The notes beneath the pieces are model-generated. The model searched no databases and was not told the origin of the DNA. It saw only the letters and a program-made list of their open reading frames with translations. A DNA stretch of 64,000 nt, taken from the NCBI GenBank assembly GCA_947034885.2, contig OX344756.2, forward strand, positions 21,125,489 to 21,189,488, in the 5' to 3' direction. The position numbers were made by a program, and so were the translations under genes. Position 1 is the first letter of the stretch. The number at the start of each line of letters is the position of its first letter. Source of the stretch: Thuidium tamariscinum. Its lineage: Eukaryota > Streptophyta > Bryopsida > Hypnales > Thuidiaceae. This document shows positions 58,551 to 64,000 of the stretch, piece by piece.

Positions 58551-61500
58551 TGGTGAGTTTGGTCATTTTGCACAGTTACACTGAGTGTTGAATCCACAAT
58601 AAAACTCAACAGAAGAATAGCAAATCAATTAATATTCTACATGCATTTTGGTCAACTCATTTTTAAGGGAAAAAATATATGTTAATAGGTAGGGAAAGCT
58701 AAATCTCATTGCATCCCAATGTAGATCCGGAGGGGGTCATTGTAGTCTTTTTGGTTGATAGTATGCTTCTCATAATTCCATGCACAATTCCAATTGACAA
58801 TCCAAAAGTTTCCCTTTATATTGTGGAATAATGAATGAACCTATTGCTATGTGTAGGAGTGGTATTCTTTAAATTCTTAAATTGGTGATTTTCAACCCAC
58901 TTCTATCCCTTTCATCTTTGTTTTACATTCAGATCAAACTTTTCTACATTAGGATGCAAGAGAACAAATTGGGATCTAGGACTAGGGATTTCAAATGGAT
59001 TGGGGATCATAATGGATTTGCCTTTCATCAATGCCTTCCTATTGGAGGTTTATTAAGCAACCTTGCTTGTGGATCAAATGGTCATTCTATGTGTAGAATA
59101 TAATTGCAACAATAATTGACACTAATAGCAATTGAGTATATTTTCTTAATTAAATTATAGGCTAATGTTATTGGCAAGTGGAAAAAGGTTCTAATAGATC
59201 ATTAATATTCTTTATATGTACATAAAAATAAGTTATGATATTCAATAATTGTATGCATGTTGACCAAAAATCAACACTAGCCTCTCTTGCTTTCATTTTC
59301 TAATTGTGTTCTTTTTTGTATCATCAAAAAATAAGTATGAATAGCATTTTTTGGTTCAAATGTAGGTTTAATGCAAGGATGATTATGATCATAGGTGCAC
59401 AATTTTTATAGAATTTTTATTAAATTTAGATCAACAGAAAAAGGTTTTGCAATAATAGAAGTTTTATGCAAAGAAGTGAGGAATTTTGAATGGACCTTAT
59501 TCAGAAAGCAAGTTAGTAATGCTACAAGAATATAACTACTTATATTATAGCTAAATGCTTCGTTTTTAATTTGGGTGGTGGTATTAGTTAGATTGATGAA
59601 GTCATTTACATACATGCTTACAAATAAAGGATGGCCAAGAAAAAAAATGTCCATCACAAAGCAATGTTGTGCCAATAGTTTATAAAGATTTAGTTATTCC
59701 ATCTTTTAGGAAATAGAAAGTAAGGAATCTCTTGTATAATATTCTACTAAATTTATTTTGCATTACTTTTGAATGAAATTATTGTTCAAAACTTTTAAGA
59801 AAATCTAGGTGTATATTTTTTATATAGAGTCTATAGTACAAAATTTTCCATTATTTTGTAATAATAATTGCCTATTCTTTTGGGTTGAGGACATTCTATG
59901 AAGTACCTCTACTTCATCAAGTGTAGAAATTTATTATTAATCACAAATGATCAAATTTGGGAATTTGGAATTGAAAACCATGAATTATCCAACTGCAAAC
60001 AATAAAGCAAATTACTATATTTTGCACCAAGGGAACTTGGTTGGGTCAAAAAGGTATTATTTTTTTGTAATTCCTTGATCCATTGCCCAAAGACAAAACT
60101 ACTAGAATCTATTCTATTAGTTAACACACTAACTTTCTATCATTAGCAAAGAATAGTGTCACTTGAAATTATTATTTTCATGAAATTTTCTAAAGTATGA
60201 TAACCAATTTTTTTTTAAAGTGAACTATCATTTTTAAATAATTAAAATTTAAAAAATTCATGAAAATTAAACAATGGTGGATACTTTAGGTAAAGAACAA
60301 ATTCATCAAATCTATAAGAAATCATTTTTATGAAAGAAATGAGTTTATTTGGATTTAAATATTCTTTTTTATCTATTTTTATTTAGAATCTTTTTACGAA
60401 TTGATTTTCCAATCATTTTCCAATTGGTTTCCAAAAATTGATGATCTTGTTGTTCACCTAGTACAATGATTTTGGATTTTAAACATCAAGATTGAAAATT
60501 TGAAAATTTGGCACTTTTGCAAATACACTAGAAACTAATCTTGTCATTTCAAATTCTCAATGCAAATCAAGTACAAAAACGAGAGATATTTAGAAGCTGT
60601 AATTGTATTTGACCAAAATTTATCCAATTTTTATAAATAAAATCCCTTAATCCCATAAAACTATCATTTATATTGCAAAGAGAAAAATTAATTTTTTTTT
60701 TAATCTTGCATAGTTCTAGGATTTGGAATGAACTACTATAAGAATGTATGAAGAAAACTTTAGAAATTATGACTACTTAAACTATGAGATATTTGTATTT
60801 AAAGTGAAGAAGGGAAGAGTTTTTTCCATCTTGTATATCAAATATATGACTTTGAATGTTCTTGATTTAAAAATTTTGCACTAAAAATTTTGAATTCCTT
60901 ATTTTTTATGTTGAAGAATTGAATTGGGAAATTTAAGAAAAAAAAAAAATGAATCTGATTTTCATTCTTTGAAAAATTATTAAATAGAAGTAGATACAAA
61001 CATACTAATTCCAATTGTAAGATTATTCTAACAAGATAATTGAACTTTGGGGAATTTTTGAAATTTTCAATTGTGAAAATTGAATTCAATAACAAATCCA
61101 CTACTTCAATTTTTCAACAATGTATAATTGCTCACAAAAAAAGTTCTATGACTTTCAAATCATTGATCCACGTAGAAAGAAACAAAGCTTTTCATGTAGA
61201 CAAATAAAATATAATCTATAAATTATATTTTCTTAATATTTGAGGTTTTTGAGGGGGTAGAGATGGAGGGGCTACCTAGTGAACCAATAGTGTCAATATG
61301 TGTTTATAACATAAACACCTATATTGATAGGTATTTATAGCATACATATACTATTAACATAGAAGGTTAGTATAATATAGGCACTTATATTATAGGTGTA
61401 TAGTCTTCTAGGTTCATAGATTTACACTTCTATACTCACATAATAGCAACCTTCCCTAGTGAACTACCTCTTAAGCTTAGTATGATGTAAGTTTTGTTCA

Positions 61501-61660
61501 TGGGACCAATTGAAATGAAAGAAAACTATTTTTTTGAGAAAGATAATTTCTTTTTATCTTCAAAAAACGATTTAAAAAAATCCCTCTAAAATTAAGATCA
61601 TATTAACCTTCCCAAATCTTTGATTGTTCTTGAAAGGGACACTTCAAACTTTAGGGGTTA
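58551..61660. other. AT-rich intergenic
   Basis: No credible gene. The minus ORFs at 59,406-59,675 and 60,838-61,101 are Phe/Asn/Ile-rich, as expected by chance in AT-rich DNA. TTTAGGGG-TTAA near 61,650 looks like the right end of a TTAA element whose other end I could not place. Confidence 0.4.
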
Positions 61661-61661
61661 A

Positions 61662-62418
61662 TATAGGGTGATTGCAAGAAATACTTGTCCTATTTTTTGT
61701 CCCCTTGACCTCTAACAAATAATTTTTTGCTCATAACTTTTGCATCTTTTTTCCTATCAATTTGAAATTTGGAATGAAGGTGCACACAAAAGTTTTATAT
61801 GTTGTGAAATTTTTTTAAATATTTTAAAAATCAGTTTATTATTTTCAAATTGCCTCCCGTTGGTTATCTACCTTCACCATTTGGGGGGGTTTTAGTCCTA
61901 TTTTTAACTCAAAAATCCAAATTTGAAGCCACAAATCGAACAAGTTGGAGGTCTACTAACATTTCAAGGATTGACATTGAGTTTTTTTTTAAATATTTAA
62001 ATGTCTATTGTCCACATGGGATCAAAGTGACCTTCCTTTGTACAAATGCTACGAAGAAGGGGAAAAAATTTAGAAGAATTTTTTGTTGCAATATGAGCAT
62101 GATTTTGTTTAGAAATATGGATTCTTCTTTAAATTTTTTTTTGATTTTTTTTTAAATTATTAAAAATAAAAAAGTCCATAGACCCTTTTTTTGTTATTTT
62201 TTGCTCCATGTGACCTATGAAGTACTTATAGTAGTCTATGGTACTGCATAGTACTACATTGACGGCCTAGATCGGTAGGCATCTGAAATCAACAGTTGAG
62301 ATTTGTAGGCGCACATTAGAGGCGTTGTATTGTCAGGATCACGTAGTACAGCTAGTACTATGTCCAAAAACAACGTTTTGAGCCAAAAACATGAAGTGTT
62401 TCTTGCAATCACCCTATA
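61662..62418. mobile_element. Inverted-repeat element, GGGTGA family, copy 2
   Basis: The ends TAGGGTGATTGCAAGAAA and TTTCTTGCAATCACCCTA are perfectly inverted and flanked by TA on both sides, which suggests a Tc1/mariner-type TA duplication. Subterminal words are shared with the 19.3 kb element. The 101-codon ORF inside (61,850-62,155) shows no transposase motif. About 755 bp. Confidence 0.75.
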
Positions 62419-64000
62419 GAGAAGAACAAAGTAACCCCATTACAAATAAAGGAATAAATTCAATTATTTTAGATTTTCATCTAATTTAAATCTCACATCA
62501 TAATAGGAATATATTATCCCTCTTAAGATTAAGATGTTATCCCTTCATGCTACAATACCTCAACATCTCAATCCTGAGAATACTACTAAGGTAACATGAT
62601 GTCATGCAATTTTGTATTTCTTTCAATTTTTGTGGAGTACATAGATTACACTAGTTGTAAAACTTATAAAGTAGAAAAAGATAGGTATCAAAATAAAAAT
62701 GAGTAATACAATTCATAATAGAAATTTCAATTCCACTTGAAAGAAATATTTCAATGTAGAGAACGAATTCTAAGGGCTTTGATGATACTAATAGTTGATG
62801 TTTCAATCACTAACATTGTCTTTGTCATCACCATTGAGTGATTATGCAATTATTGTATTTTTAGCAAAAACTTCAAATTTCATTTGAGAAAAAAAACAAA
62901 TCATGTTTTCTCAAACTTGTTCAATGAAAGATTTGTAAGAAATCAAGTTGTGTTTAAAATCCAATGCTCTATAATTTGTGATTTAAATCTTCCATCAAGA
63001 AGTAATGGACAACGCTCAAAAATTAGCTAACTATAAAATTGTTCCTCTTACCAATTTGTGACTTTTGTCCATGACTTTTCATTAGATACTTCATATTATA
63101 AATAAGATTTAGAAACTAAATGGCAATTTGCACATACACACAAACATACTATTACATTCAAGCAAGGTTTGAAGTTTTGTTATAATAAACTCAAATTCAT
63201 ATATTTTGACTTGATTTGCCAGTTTTTACATGATATTCTAATTTACATATTTCATAAGGATTTTCTTACCATTCTCTTTGTGTAAGGTAGATGTACCTAT
63301 AATCAATAAAATAAGTACATTTGGACATGATTGAATGTAGTGCAAGGCAAAGCAAATATTTTTTAAGGTGCATTGATACAAATGTTAGGGATTGCAAAAA
63401 ATTTGGTAATTTTATCTCTTGAATTGAAATTACTATAAATTTTGAAAGGCAAAAGTTGAACTTGACCTATGATCAACATCTATAGTCATCCAATTTTGAT
63501 CACTCAATAATTGCTTTTTTGCTATTTACTTCCTTTATTTGAGCTCACTTATGTGTCATTAATTTATTGATCAAAACCTTGAAAAAATACAAAGACACAC
63601 ATTCCAAGGAAAAGACGGAAATCCTTTCCAATCTTAGTTGGAATAGGGTACCCTATTTATTCTAGATGGGGCATCTCTAGTCATCAGTGCATCTGGGAAA
63701 AAAAGGTTAGGAAAAAATTTGTTCTTTAAAAAATTGTATATAGAAATAGATATAAGAACAATAGAAAATCTAAATTATTTATATATCTAAGATGTAGTTA
63801 AAACATAATAATTCCAATGGTAATATTGTTCTAGCAAGCAAACCAAACCATGCATGATTCTTTTCTATTGCAAAAAGTTCATTTGAAAATGAATCCTATA
63901 AACTATTCTTTCAAGAAGATGCTTAGATTACCTAAAAAACATGATTGTCCATAATTTTCTTTAGATATGAAATAAATAAATGAAATTCATATATACAAAA
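62419..64000. other. AT-rich intergenic, contains a dispersed repeat
   Basis: No gene seen. The only defined item is the repeat at 63,300-63,545. Confidence 0.45.
63300..63545 (+). repeat. Dispersed repeat, copy 2 (first at 37.6 kb)
   Basis: GTGCAAGGCAAAGCAAATAT, GGGATTGCAAAAAATTTGG, TTGAAATTACTATAAATTTT and CTATGATCAACATCTA match the 37.6 kb copy in order and spacing. Confidence 0.65.

Overview
The window is AT-rich nuclear DNA of a land plant. The best lineage marker is a six-exon gene on the minus strand (26.5-30.6 kb) for a QWRF-motif / AUGMIN8-type microtubule protein, a family known from land plants. Introns are short (about 50-740 bp) with GT-AG borders, coding DNA is much richer in GC than its surroundings, and a broken piggyBac-like transposase is present. 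Together these fit a seed-free plant such as a bryophyte or lycophyte better than a conifer or grass, but that placement is inference and I cannot name a species.

Four protein genes can be supported. (1) 14.25-14.69 kb (+): a 145-residue protein with a possible organelle-targeting N-terminus and Thr/Ser runs; not recognised. (2) 24.14-24.53 kb (-): a 127-residue Lys-rich protein, FAM32A-like at its N-terminus. (3) 26.5-30.6 kb (-): the QWRF/AUG8-like protein, 737 residues in six exons. (4) 52.06-57.21 kb (+): a P-loop ATPase of 677 residues in thirteen exons with an Arg-rich, presequence-like N-terminus. Exon borders for (3) and (4) were worked out by hand from splice sites, reading phase and protein continuity. 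The genes show no operon-like arrangement and no obvious shared pathway; they are separate islands in a sea of repeats.

The rest is largely decayed transposon DNA. A piggyBac-like transposase pseudogene lies at 3.4-4.7 kb, with all three catalytic Asp positions still readable through stops and frameshifts. Short elements with CCC... ends and TTAA target sites, the piggyBac signature, occur at 16.5, 33.7-35.4, 35.8-37.4, 38.6-40.8, 42.6-43.6 and 46.7 kb. Several abut and share a single TTAA-like junction. Other families are Tourist-like elements (13.4, 31.9, 41.7 kb), elements with CATTAGA-type ends (7.9, 36.6, 49.3 kb), elements with GGGTGA-type ends (19.3, 61.7 kb), elements with GGAAACACCC-type ends (12.9, 31.7, 40.4 kb), a hAT-like foldback element (8.25-9.62 kb), a CCTCTCT element carrying further inserts (41.4-42.4 kb), and a possible tRNA-derived SINE (48.4 kb).

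The most unusual region is 15.1-21.8 kb. A leader of about 600 bp occurs three times in direct orientation, each time followed by a degenerate minisatellite whose unit (CTAGACCAGTGAAACTATC and variants) matches the interior of the GGAAACACCC-type element. The satellite therefore seems to have grown out of a miniature transposon. No CRISPR array, rRNA gene, canonical tRNA gene or riboswitch was seen.
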